Origin: Paludibacter jiangxiensis
GTDB taxonomy: Bacteria > Bacteroidota > Bacteroidia > Bacteroidales > Paludibacteraceae
DNA length: 64,000 bases
NCBI RefSeq assembly: GCF_001618385.1
Contig: NZ_BDCR01000001.1
Coordinates: 1,054,001-1,118,000, forward strand
Direction of reading: 5' to 3'
Part shown: piece after piece, positions 36,978 through 44,948 of the stretch
Layout: every line of letters begins with the position of its first letter
Position numbering within the stretch: the first letter of the stretch is position 1
Program-made: the position numbers and the translations under genes
The notes under the pieces: model-generated
What the model was told of the DNA's origin: nothing
Databases searched by the model: none
The model's input: only the letters and a program-made list of their open reading frames with translations

Positions 36978-39014
36978 ATGGCAATAAAGAAAATTGGAGT
37001 TTTATTTTTAGTATTAGTGTTCGGAGCAGTAGCTGTTTCGACGGCACAAAACAAGAGTTTGGTCAACACTTCGCAGAGTCCTTACGCGAAGCTGATTGGA
37101 GTAAACATGGGCGATGTGCACTGGACGAAAGGTTTTTGGGCCGATCGTTTCGAGGTGTGCCGCAGTTCCATGTCGCCTAAGTTATTGAAAACCTACATGG
37201 ATCCGAAACTGGGTCATGCCATTCAGAATTTTCAGATCGCGGCCGGACAAGATACCGGGCGTTTTGTCGGACCATCGTTTCAGGACGGAGATTTTTATAA
37301 GGAGTTCGAGAGTTTGGTAAGCCTTTACGCCCAGACCGGCGATAAAAAACTTGACCAGCTGATGGACGAGATTATTCCGGTGATTGTGAAGGCGCAGCGT
37401 ACCGACGGTTATATTCACACACCGACCATAATTGCCCAACGAAACAATCCGAAAGAGGCAGGGGCTTTTGCCGACCGGCTCAATTTCGAGACCTACAACA
37501 TGGGGCACCTGATGACCACCGCTTGCCTGCATTACCGCGCTACGGGGAAACGTACCTTGCTCGATGCGGCAATTAAGGCGGCCGATTTTCTCTATGATTT
37601 TTACAAAAAAGCTTCGCCCGAACTGGCGCGTAATGCCATCTGTCCGTCGCACTACATGGGAGTGGTAGAGATGTACCGTACTACCCGTGATCCGAAATAT
37701 TTGGAACTGTCGAAGAGTTTGATTGATATACGCGGCATGATGAAAGAGGGCACCGACGACAATCAGGATCGTGTGCCGTTCCGTCAGCAAACCAAGGCGA
37801 TGGGCCATGCCGTGCGTGCCAACTACCTATATGCCGGGGTAGCCGATGTTTTTGCCGAAACGGGTGACACCACGCTGCTTCGTCCGTTGAACCTGATTTG
37901 GAACAATATGGTGGATACCAAAATGTATATCACCGGTGGTTGCGGAGCGCTGTACGACGGAGTTTCGCCTTACGGAACCTCTTACAATCCGGTTGAGATT
38001 CAGAAAACGCATCAGTCTTTTGGTCGCGATTACCAACTGCCTAACATGACGGCCTACAACGAAACCTGTGCCAATATCGGGAATCTGTTGTTCAATTGGA
38101 GGATGTTGCAGATTACCGGCGATGCCAAATATGCCGATGTGGTGGAACTGGTTTTGTACAACAGCCTTTTGTCGGGCGTGAGCCTCGATGGGGTCGATTT
38201 TTGCTACACCAATCCGTTGAGCCAGTCTACCAATTTCCCGTACAAAATGCGCTGGATGGGTGGCCGTATTCCTTATATTGCCTTGTCCAACTGCTGTCCT
38301 CCGAATACCACCCGTACTGTTTCCGAAGTGCAGGATTATGCGTACAATCTCTCCAAAGAAGGTTTGTGGGTGAATCTTTACGGTGGCAACGAGATCAATA
38401 CCACGCTCGAAAACGGCGAGAAAATTCAGGTTGATCAAACGACCGATTATCCCTGGGATGGCGCTGTTTCGCTTGAAGTGAAGAAAGCCCCGAAAAAAGC
38501 ATTCGCGCTGTTTGTCCGCATTCCGGGCTGGTGCAAGGGGGCGTCCCTCACGGTGAATGGTAAGGAAGAGCAGACGAATCTGGCCTCTTGTTCGTATGTC
38601 AAATTGGAACGGAAATGGAAAACCGGCGACAAGGTGGAACTCAATTTGCCGATGGAAGCCAAACTGATGGAGGCCAATCCGCTGGTGGAAGAGTCGCGCA
38701 ACCAGGTGGCCCTAAAACGCGGTCCGGTGGTTTATTGCATGGAAGGCGTCGATTTGCCGGGCAACAACATCTTTGGCGTGACATTGCCTTCCGATATTAA
38801 GTTTACGCCCAAACCGGTTGAAATTGACGGTGCAAAACTCGTTGCCCTCGAAGGAAAAGCCTCTGTGGAAAATGCCGGCGACTGGAGCAATACCCTTTAC
38901 CGGGAAGTGTCACCGTTGAAGAAAGAGGTTTCGATTCGGATGATTCCTTATTTTGCATGGGGTAATCGTGGTCAGGGCGACATGACTGTTTGGCTGAATT
39001 TGCTGAGAAAATAG
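36978..39014 (+). CDS. GH127 family glycosidase (beta-L-arabinofuranosidase / aceric acid hydrolase type)
   Basis: 678 residues from the ATG at 36978, which gives a clean signal peptide (MAIKKIGVLFLVLVFG ... STAQ). An earlier in-frame TTG at 36930 lies in an inverted repeat and is discarded. GH127 hallmarks: VHWTKGFWADRF at the start, YNETCAN (E362, C364) and SNCCPPN (C439, C440), giving the zinc site and the cysteine nucleophile of the family. GH127 enzymes are mostly beta-L-arabinofuranosidases; in the RG-II system a GH127 (BT1003, from memory) removes aceric acid from chain B. Given the neighbours, that RG-II role is a good possibility. The two following genes are methyltransferases. Confidence 0.9.
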   Translation: MAIKKIGVLFLVLVFGAVAVSTAQNKSLVNTSQSPYAKLIGVNMGDVHWTKGFWADRFEVCRSSMSPKLLKTYMDPKLGHAIQNFQIAAGQDTGRFVGPSFQDGDFYKEFESLVSLYAQTGDKKLDQLMDEIIPVIVKAQRTDGYIHTPTIIAQRNNPKEAGAFADRLNFETYNMGHLMTTACLHYRATGKRTLLDAAIKAADFLYDFYKKASPELARNAICPSHYMGVVEMYRTTRDPKYLELSKSLIDIRGMMKEGTDDNQDRVPFRQQTKAMGHAVRANYLYAGVADVFAETGDTTLLRPLNLIWNNMVDTKMYITGGCGALYDGVSPYGTSYNPVEIQKTHQSFGRDYQLPNMTAYNETCANIGNLLFNWRMLQITGDAKYADVVELVLYNSLLSGVSLDGVDFCYTNPLSQSTNFPYKMRWMGGRIPYIALSNCCPPNTTRTVSEVQDYAYNLSKEGLWVNLYGGNEINTTLENGEKIQVDQTTDYPWDGAVSLEVKKAPKKAFALFVRIPGWCKGASLTVNGKEEQTNLASCSYVKLERKWKTGDKVELNLPMEAKLMEANPLVEESRNQVALKRGPVVYCMEGVDLPGNNIFGVTLPSDIKFTPKPVEIDGAKLVALEGKASVENAGDWSNTLYREVSPLKKEVSIRMIPYFAWGNRGQGDMTVWLNLLRK

Positions 39015-39021
39015 ACTTCTT

Positions 39022-39200
39022 AATTTGAAAATTTGAGAATGTGGAAATTTGAAAATGAAATCTGACCAAACGAAAGGGTCTCTAAGACATCGAGAAGAAC
39101 TCCAAATGTTTTCTTTGCGAACATCTTTGCGATCTCTGCGGTAAAAACAGATTCAGGTTTCAATGGTACATTGTAAATGAATAAATTGTAAATCAATAAT
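39022..39200. repeat. Duplicated spacer, copy 2 (before URO-D methyltransferase)
   Basis: Same ordered blocks as 30945-31092, including the AT-rich run immediately before the start codon. The middle (about 39065-39108) is unrelated to copy 1. No gene is seen. Confidence 0.75.
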
Positions 39201-40283
39201 ATGTCTTTTAAATCAAATCCTTTGTTGGGGAACAAAATACTGCCGGTCGATATTGTGTTGGCACCGGAGTGGTGGAATAAAAACGAAGGAATTACCTTCG
39301 ATCGCGATTTCTTTTTCAATCCGTTGAAACGGGTGGAAGAAGAGCAACACAAGGAGAAGGTGTTGTACGATCGTTGGGGAAAATACGGTTTGGGCGAATA
39401 CCGCAATGAAGCGCGTCCCGAGATTGGGGCGGTGCACCTGGCTTCCGGCTTTTTGCTGTCGGAGATGCTCGGTTGCACGGTCAACTACACCGACTCGCAT
39501 CCGCCACAGGTAGTTGCGCTTCATGCCGATGCACTTGAAATTGATGTCGAAAAAGCATTCGCTTCGGAACCGTTTCAGCGCCTCGAAAAATTGGTTGCCG
39601 CTTTGAAAGAGAAATACGGTTACCTTACCGGCGATATCAACTGGGGAGGAATTCTCAATCTGGCGCTTGATGTGCGGGGCGAAAACATCTTTATCGACAT
39701 GATGATGACGCCCGACGAGGTGAAGGAATACTTTGACAAAATCGCTCAGGTGATCGAACGCTTTACAACCTATGTTCAGAATCTTACCGGTACTTCTTCC
39801 ATTTCGGTTACCCGTAACGTTCGCTTGCTGAAAGAACCGGTACTGCTTCATTCTGAATGTTCGCACACCATGATTTCGGAGGCCGATTACGAAGAGTTTC
39901 TGTTGCCCTATGATGTAAAATGGAGCGCCCGTCGTCCGTACGGAGTGCACTATTGCGGACCCGATCCACACCGCATGGCAGCCAGTTTTGCCAAAATTCC
40001 GCATCTGGACTTTCTTGATCTGGGTTGGGGCGGCGATGTGAAACTGTTGCGCGAGCACCTGCCCGAAACGATGTTCAGCATTCGCCTTAGTCCGGTGGAG
40101 TTGGCCAAGCAGTCGCATGATGAGATCCGTGGTCACATCACCCGTTTGGTGCACGATTCCGGCAATCCGTACCTGACAGCCGTTTGCTGCATCAACATGG
40201 ACGACAGCGTGACCGACGATAAAATCGATGTGATTTTTGAAACCGTGGAAGAACTAAGAAAAGAGTATTCGGCAGGAAAATAA
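39201..40283 (+). CDS. URO-D-superfamily methyltransferase with full zinc motif (first of tandem pair)
   Basis: 360 residues, no signal peptide. Zinc-ligand pattern H250-Y-C252 (GVHYCGPDPH) plus C329/C330 (AVCCINMDD), as in MtaA-type corrinoid methyltransferases. The middle has FIDMMMTPDEVKEYFDKIAQ, a block seen in this superfamily, and an unusual HSECSHTMIS stretch that adds another Cys-His near the active-site side. It differs strongly from the MtaA-type protein at 29.2 kb, so it probably has another substrate rather than being a spare copy. Its stop is 6 bp from the next methyltransferase gene, so the two are translated together and may form a heteromer. Candidate role: methyl transfer from an O-methyl sugar to the corrinoid protein. 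Confidence 0.78.
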   Translation: MSFKSNPLLGNKILPVDIVLAPEWWNKNEGITFDRDFFFNPLKRVEEEQHKEKVLYDRWGKYGLGEYRNEARPEIGAVHLASGFLLSEMLGCTVNYTDSHPPQVVALHADALEIDVEKAFASEPFQRLEKLVAALKEKYGYLTGDINWGGILNLALDVRGENIFIDMMMTPDEVKEYFDKIAQVIERFTTYVQNLTGTSSISVTRNVRLLKEPVLLHSECSHTMISEADYEEFLLPYDVKWSARRPYGVHYCGPDPHRMAASFAKIPHLDFLDLGWGGDVKLLREHLPETMFSIRLSPVELAKQSHDEIRGHITRLVHDSGNPYLTAVCCINMDDSVTDDKIDVIFETVEELRKEYSAGK

Positions 40284-40289
40284 CAGGCT

Positions 40290-41417
40290 ATGGCAAAACA
40301 ATTCGATAATACCCTTTCCGATGCGCAGGCGACGACAGTCGTTCCCGTGAAGCCTGCCGATTTCGATTTCGACCGCTACGAGGCTTATTGCAACGAGCTG
40401 AATACCGGTTGCGAAGCTTTCTGGAAAAACGATTCCGGGGTGATGGTCTATCGCCGGATGCGGGTGGCCGAGTGCTTTTCGTACGGTTGTCGCAACAGGG
40501 AGTTGTCACTGGCTCTTCAATTAGGAGCGCTGGAAAAGAGCATGTTGTTCAAAGCAGATGTGCCCAATTTTTTGGAGCCGTGGTATGGCATTGGAACCAT
40601 TGCGAGTGCTTTTGGCGGCGATTATCATTGGGCAGAAGGAAATGCTCCGGCCATGAAGCCGCGCTTTTCGTCCATCGACGAAATTCTGGACTGCGACTAC
40701 AAGGAAGTTGCCGAAACTCCCATTGGAGAGCATACGCTGGAGATGATCGAATATTTTATGGATCAGACCAAAGGGCGGGTACCGGTGTCATTCACCGATA
40801 TGCAATCGCCCCTCAATATTGTGGCGAGCTTGCTACCATTGGACAGTTTCTTTATGGATCTGATGATGGCCCCCGAAAAGGTACAGGCCTTGTTCGATTT
40901 GTTGTCTGATCTTACAATCCGCTTTGATGAAAAGCAAAAGGCGTTGATTGGTGACGCACTGGCGTTGCCGGGGCACGGATTTGCCTCTTCCGTTAAATGG
41001 AGTGGGCTTGGTATGAGCGACGACAATGCCATTATGATTGCTCCCGAACAATATACCGAAATGGCGGCACCTTACGTGGAAAAAATATGTGCCCCGTTGG
41101 GTGGCCCGGTGTTCCATTCGTGTGGTGATTGGTCCGGCTGGATCGATGCTGTGTTGGCAACCAAAGGAATCCGGATGGCCGATGGCGCCTTTTCGCCGCA
41201 GACCGATCCGGGAGCAACAGACAACCTGGAAGCTTTCCGGCGCTTTGCAAATACCGGTGTGGCGCTCAATGCCCGCATCGTGGGCGATGTCGCTACTATC
41301 CGCGAACAGCTTTCCCGTCTTTGGACGAATGGGATGAAAATGGTGGTAGTAACTTATTGTGCTACAACAGCTGAACAGGAGGAAGCCTACAGATTGGTGC
41401 ATGAGATGTGTGTGTAA
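40290..41417 (+). CDS. URO-D-superfamily methyltransferase with full zinc motif (second of tandem pair)
   Basis: 375 residues, no signal peptide; ATG 6 bp after the preceding stop. H276-S-C278 in VFHSCGDWSGW and C357 in VVTYCATTAEQ give the zinc ligands. Other superfamily blocks are TDMQSPLNIVASLL and FFMDLMMAPEKVQALFDLLSD. The N-terminal 90 residues are poorly matched by the other three URO-D proteins here. As a cytoplasmic partner of its neighbour, it should work with the corrinoid protein at 28.5 kb, as no second one is encoded nearby. Substrate unknown. A REPIN-like doublet follows the stop by 12 bp, which may mark the transcript end or a processing point. Confidence 0.78.
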   Translation: MAKQFDNTLSDAQATTVVPVKPADFDFDRYEAYCNELNTGCEAFWKNDSGVMVYRRMRVAECFSYGCRNRELSLALQLGALEKSMLFKADVPNFLEPWYGIGTIASAFGGDYHWAEGNAPAMKPRFSSIDEILDCDYKEVAETPIGEHTLEMIEYFMDQTKGRVPVSFTDMQSPLNIVASLLPLDSFFMDLMMAPEKVQALFDLLSDLTIRFDEKQKALIGDALALPGHGFASSVKWSGLGMSDDNAIMIAPEQYTEMAAPYVEKICAPLGGPVFHSCGDWSGWIDAVLATKGIRMADGAFSPQTDPGATDNLEAFRRFANTGVALNARIVGDVATIREQLSRLWTNGMKMVVVTYCATTAEQEEAYRLVHEMCV

Positions 41418-41429
41418 ATCTGGACTGAA

Positions 41430-41493
41430 GGGACAAGCGACATCCTTGTCGCTTGAAAAAACAGTACCAAGCGGTTAGGAAACCGCTTGTCCC
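41430..41493. repeat. REPIN-like inverted doublet A3
   Basis: Unit 41430-41455 is identical to the first unit at 2676. Unit 41468-41493 is inverted with a changed core (AAGCGGTTAGGAAACCGCTT). The spacer is 12 bp. It lies 38 kb from RAYT-A. Confidence 0.85.
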
Positions 41494-41574
41494 ATAAAAA
41501 ATGACATTGTTTTTTGCCAAGGAGCATAGCCCTGATGTCTGTTGAAAATACAAATTCGAATAGTAAATTGTAAT

Positions 41575-41590
41575 CCCGATAGCTATCGGG
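41575..41590. repeat. CCCGATAGCTATCGGG palindrome
   Basis: Perfect 16-bp palindrome just upstream of the SemiSWEET gene; variant copy at 12618-12634. Confidence 0.7.
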
Positions 41591-41609
41591 GAAATTATAA
41601 ATCTAAAAT

Positions 41610-41891
41610 ATGGAATTTAATGTTGCTATAGTCGGTTATACAGCCGGTGTCTGCTCTGCAATTTGCCAGTTTCCGCAGGCCTACAAAGTGTTTAAGACAA
41701 AAGACACGCATAGTATCTCATTGGGAATGTATCTCACAATGACGATAGGCGTCATTTTATGGTTTACCTATGGAGTGCTCATAGAAGATATGCCGATGAT
41801 GCTGGCAAATGGCGTTGGTTTGGTGCCGTGTCTTTATACATTGTATTTAACAATCCAGAATCGCAGAGCACACAAAACGTATGGTAAATAA
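41610..41891 (+). CDS. SemiSWEET-type sugar transporter
   Basis: 93 residues with three transmembrane helices and the PQ-loop motif CQFPQAYKVFKTKDTHSIS (CQFPQAYKVFKTK), as in bacterial SemiSWEETs, which dimerise to form a sugar pore. ITMTIGVILWFTYGV-like (MTIGVILWFTYGV) is helix 2, and LANGVGLVPCLYTLYL is helix 3 with the conserved Asn facing the pore. It moves mono- or disaccharides down their gradient across the inner membrane. Its stop is 8 bp before the next gene, so it is co-transcribed with the GH138-like enzyme. It may let a released sugar pass in, or let an unused or demethylated sugar leave the cell. Confidence 0.9.
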   Translation: MEFNVAIVGYTAGVCSAICQFPQAYKVFKTKDTHSISLGMYLTMTIGVILWFTYGVLIEDMPMMLANGVGLVPCLYTLYLTIQNRRAHKTYGK

Positions 41892-41899
41892 TTAAGCGT

Positions 41900-44584
41900 A
41901 TGATAATCAAAAATATATTATTGTTTCTGAGCTGTTTCTCCATCACGGCGTTTGCCGCCGAAAAAGTGGTCATGGTCAATTCTGCTCCCGGCAATGCAAG
42001 GGTGGAATACGGCATCGACCGTGTAAAAACGGCTCTTGAAAAGCAGGGTTACCTTGTTGATGTCTCACCTAAGGCGAAAGCCTCAAAGAAAGATTGGAAG
42101 ATTTCCGTGGGCATTGATACTGTACAAACCATTGCAAAAGAGGGTTATTCGGTGAAAACCGTCGGGCAGAGTATTGCCATTAAAGGGAAAGATGCTTCGG
42201 GCGCATTGTACGGTTGCATCGACCTGATTGCCAAACTGAACGAAAAGAAGTCTTTACCTGCCGATCTGAACTATTCCGATCATCCGGAGATGGTGCTGCG
42301 CGGTGCTTGTATCGGGGTGCAAAAACCCTATTATCTGCCCGGACGTACGGTTTACGAATATCCGTACACACCCGAAGTTTTTCCATGGTTGTACGACAAA
42401 GCAATGTGGATCAAATATCTGGATATGTTGGTGGACAACAAAATGAATTCGGTTTATCTTTGGAACGGCCACCCGTTTGCTTCGCTGGTCAAACTGAAGG
42501 ACTATCCGTTTGCGGTGGAAGTGTCGGACGAAGATTTCAAAAAGAACGAGGAACTCTTTGCTTTCCTGACCAAGGAGGCTAACAAACGGGGTATCTGGGT
42601 GATCCAGATGTTTTACAATATTTTGGTGTCCAAGCCGTTTGCCGAACATTACGGCATCAAAACACAGGATCGCAGCCGTCCCATCACACCTTTAATTGCG
42701 GATTATACCCGTAAATCGATTGCCGCGTTTATTGAAAAATATCCCAATGTAGGGCTGCTCGTTTGCCTTGGCGAAGCGATGGATACCTACGATGATGACC
42801 GTGAATGGTTTACCAAAACGATTATTCCGGGTGTGAAAGACGGACTGAAAGCGTTGGGTCGTACCGACGAGCCGCCGATCATTCTCCGCAACCACGATAC
42901 CGATGCCAAAATGGTGATTACGGCTTCTTTGCCATTGTATAAAAACCTCTATACGATGAACAAATACAATGGCGAATCGCTGACCACCTATCAGCCGCGC
43001 GGTCCCTGGACTGCCGTCAATAAGGGGCTTAGCGAACTGGGTTCCATCTTTATTGAGAACGTTCATATTCTGGCCAACCTCGAACCGTTCCGTTACGGTT
43101 CACCCGACTTTATCCAGAAGGCCGTGAAAGCAATGCACAGCGCACAGGGGGCCAATGCTCTTCATCTATATCCGCAGGCATCGTACTGGGATTGGCCCTA
43201 TTCTGCTGATAAGGCGGATAAACGCCTGCTGGAAATGGATCGCGACTGGATCTGGTATAGTGCCTGGTCGCGCTATGCGTGGAAAGCCGATCGTGACCGT
43301 TCGGATGAAGTAAATTACTGGAGTGCCCGCCTGGATTCGATGTACCAATGCGGTACCGATGCGGCGAAAAATATTCTGACGGCCTACGAAGAGGATGGAG
43401 AAATCTCTCCGCAACTGTTGCGTAAGTTCGGTATCACCGAAGGCAATCGTCAGACTTTCTTGTTGGGTATGTTTATGAGTCAGTTGGTTAATCCTAAGAA
43501 ATGGACAACATATCCCGAATTTTTTGCATCCTGTGGCCCGGAAGGGGAGTTGCTCAGCGAGTACATGACCAAAGAGTGGAATCACCAACCGCATGTGGGT
43601 GAAATTCCGCCGCAGATGATTGCGACTGCCGTGGCGCACGGTGCAGCAGGGGCGAAAGCCATTGAGCTGGCCGCTCCGCATGTAACCAAAAATCGTGCCG
43701 AGTTCGAACGCTTGCGCAACGATGTACACTGTTATGATGCCTTCGCTAATTTCTTTGCGCTGAAGGTAAAAACGGCTATGTTGGCCATGGAGTATGGTCA
43801 TTCCGGTCGCATTGCCGACCTCGATAGTGCAGCTGCGCTTCTGGATAAGAGTCTGGTTTATTACCGTCGTCTGGTCGATTTGACAAAAGATACCTACCTG
43901 TACGCCAATAGTATGCAGACCGGTCAACGCAAAATTCCAATCAGTAGTGCCGGAGGAAAGAACAAAACCTGGGCCGAACTGTTGCTTCATTTTGAAGAGG
44001 AGTTGGCCACATTCCGTAAGAATATCGCTTTTGTGAAACAGAACGGAGGTAATGCCGTTCGTACCGTTCAACCATTGAAGGCGGCAGAAGTTACCTTGCT
44101 CGATAAATCACAGCAATTCTACCCGTTGATGAAAGGCGAAAAAGTTTTCGGTGACAAAGAATATCAGATCAATGCCGTAGCCGACGAACTGAAACAGTTG
44201 AAAGGAATTCGTTTTAACTTTGAAAATCAGGCATCGGCAGGAACAACCGTTGCCTTTGAAAACAAAAAGCCGGTGAATGTACTGGTGGGCTATTTTAATA
44301 CACCGAAGGGTGAATACGCAAAAGCGCCGAAACTGGAAATCGATGCCAGTGCCAATGATTTCGGACAGGCTGACGTGAAGATTTTCAATGCAGTGGAAAT
44401 TCCGGATCGTGCTGCGGTCAATGTACACAGCTATACCTTCCCGGCCGGGAAGAACAAGCTGACGCTGGGCAAAGGCGCCCTGATGATTCTCGGGTTTACC
44501 GATGCCTCGGAAAAAATCACGCCCCGCAATGCCGGACTGGGAGGCGAAGGCGATGCCGGTAACGTGGACTGGTTGTTTAATTAA
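41900..44584 (+). CDS. GH138-like alpha-D-galacturonidase (tentative)
   Basis: 894 residues with a signal peptide (ending TAFAAEK). Residues about 20-120 form a small alpha/beta domain like the one before the barrels of GH20, GH67 and GH115 (IAIKGKDASGALYGCIDLIAKL, read as GKDASGALYGCIDL). A TIM-barrel follows (VLRGACIGVQKPYY, MNSVYLWNGHPF, ANKRGIWVIQMFYN, VGLLVCLGEAMD, ENVHILANLEPFRYGSP), then a helical region and a C-terminal beta domain. I place it near GH138 mainly because of this layout and because it lies directly before a GH137-GH2 gene, the order of BT0997-BT0996 in the B. thetaiotaomicron RG-II cluster. A GH115-related activity is the main alternative. Confidence 0.55.
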   Translation: MIIKNILLFLSCFSITAFAAEKVVMVNSAPGNARVEYGIDRVKTALEKQGYLVDVSPKAKASKKDWKISVGIDTVQTIAKEGYSVKTVGQSIAIKGKDASGALYGCIDLIAKLNEKKSLPADLNYSDHPEMVLRGACIGVQKPYYLPGRTVYEYPYTPEVFPWLYDKAMWIKYLDMLVDNKMNSVYLWNGHPFASLVKLKDYPFAVEVSDEDFKKNEELFAFLTKEANKRGIWVIQMFYNILVSKPFAEHYGIKTQDRSRPITPLIADYTRKSIAAFIEKYPNVGLLVCLGEAMDTYDDDREWFTKTIIPGVKDGLKALGRTDEPPIILRNHDTDAKMVITASLPLYKNLYTMNKYNGESLTTYQPRGPWTAVNKGLSELGSIFIENVHILANLEPFRYGSPDFIQKAVKAMHSAQGANALHLYPQASYWDWPYSADKADKRLLEMDRDWIWYSAWSRYAWKADRDRSDEVNYWSARLDSMYQCGTDAAKNILTAYEEDGEISPQLLRKFGITEGNRQTFLLGMFMSQLVNPKKWTTYPEFFASCGPEGELLSEYMTKEWNHQPHVGEIPPQMIATAVAHGAAGAKAIELAAPHVTKNRAEFERLRNDVHCYDAFANFFALKVKTAMLAMEYGHSGRIADLDSAAALLDKSLVYYRRLVDLTKDTYLYANSMQTGQRKIPISSAGGKNKTWAELLLHFEEELATFRKNIAFVKQNGGNAVRTVQPLKAAEVTLLDKSQQFYPLMKGEKVFGDKEYQINAVADELKQLKGIRFNFENQASAGTTVAFENKKPVNVLVGYFNTPKGEYAKAPKLEIDASANDFGQADVKIFNAVEIPDRAAVNVHSYTFPAGKNKLTLGKGALMILGFTDASEKITPRNAGLGGEGDAGNVDWLFN

Positions 44585-44612
44585 ATGATATGTCGTTCTT
44601 TATAAAAGGAAA

Positions 44613-44939
44613 ATGAAGAAGTTTCTGATACAAAGTATAAATATCTTGTTTTTAGTTGCACTTAATTTGGGAGTAGGCTTTCTAAGTATATTCTATTTAG
44701 GATCCTACGACCAATTTATAGCATTAAAACGCAATCTTCTTTTTTCCTTTTTGGAACGATTTTTTAGTGTGTTCTTGATTGGAAGTATTGGCGTATTATT
44801 CTTAATTTTAGTGAATTGGGGCCTAAATAGTTTTTTTATACCTCAAAGTCCTTTGAAAATTAAGATGATAATATTATGGGGCTTTCTATCTGTGTTAGTA
44901 GTCTCATTAATAGGTTGTGCAATGTTTTTCTTTTTATAA
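44613..44939 (+). CDS. Small membrane protein of unknown function, three TM helices
   Basis: 108 residues. Predicted helices lie at about 7-28, 47-69 and 82-107 (GFLSVLVVSLIGCAMFFFL). No motif is recognised. It is AT-rich, rich in Leu, Phe and Ile, and unlike the codon use of its neighbours. It sits 28 bp after the GH138-like gene and 9 bp before the GTG start of the GH137-GH2 gene. It is probably real because frame, start and spacing are good, but the function cannot be guessed. Confidence 0.5.
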   Translation: MKKFLIQSINILFLVALNLGVGFLSIFYLGSYDQFIALKRNLLFSFLERFFSVFLIGSIGVLFLILVNWGLNSFFIPQSPLKIKMIILWGFLSVLVVSLIGCAMFFFL

Positions 44940-44948
44940 TTATAGTTT

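Noticed and set aside
25480-41417. URO-D proteins as heme-pathway uroporphyrinogen decarboxylases
   Set aside because: Three have MtaA-type zinc ligands, all four sit with a corrinoid protein, and no other heme gene is near.
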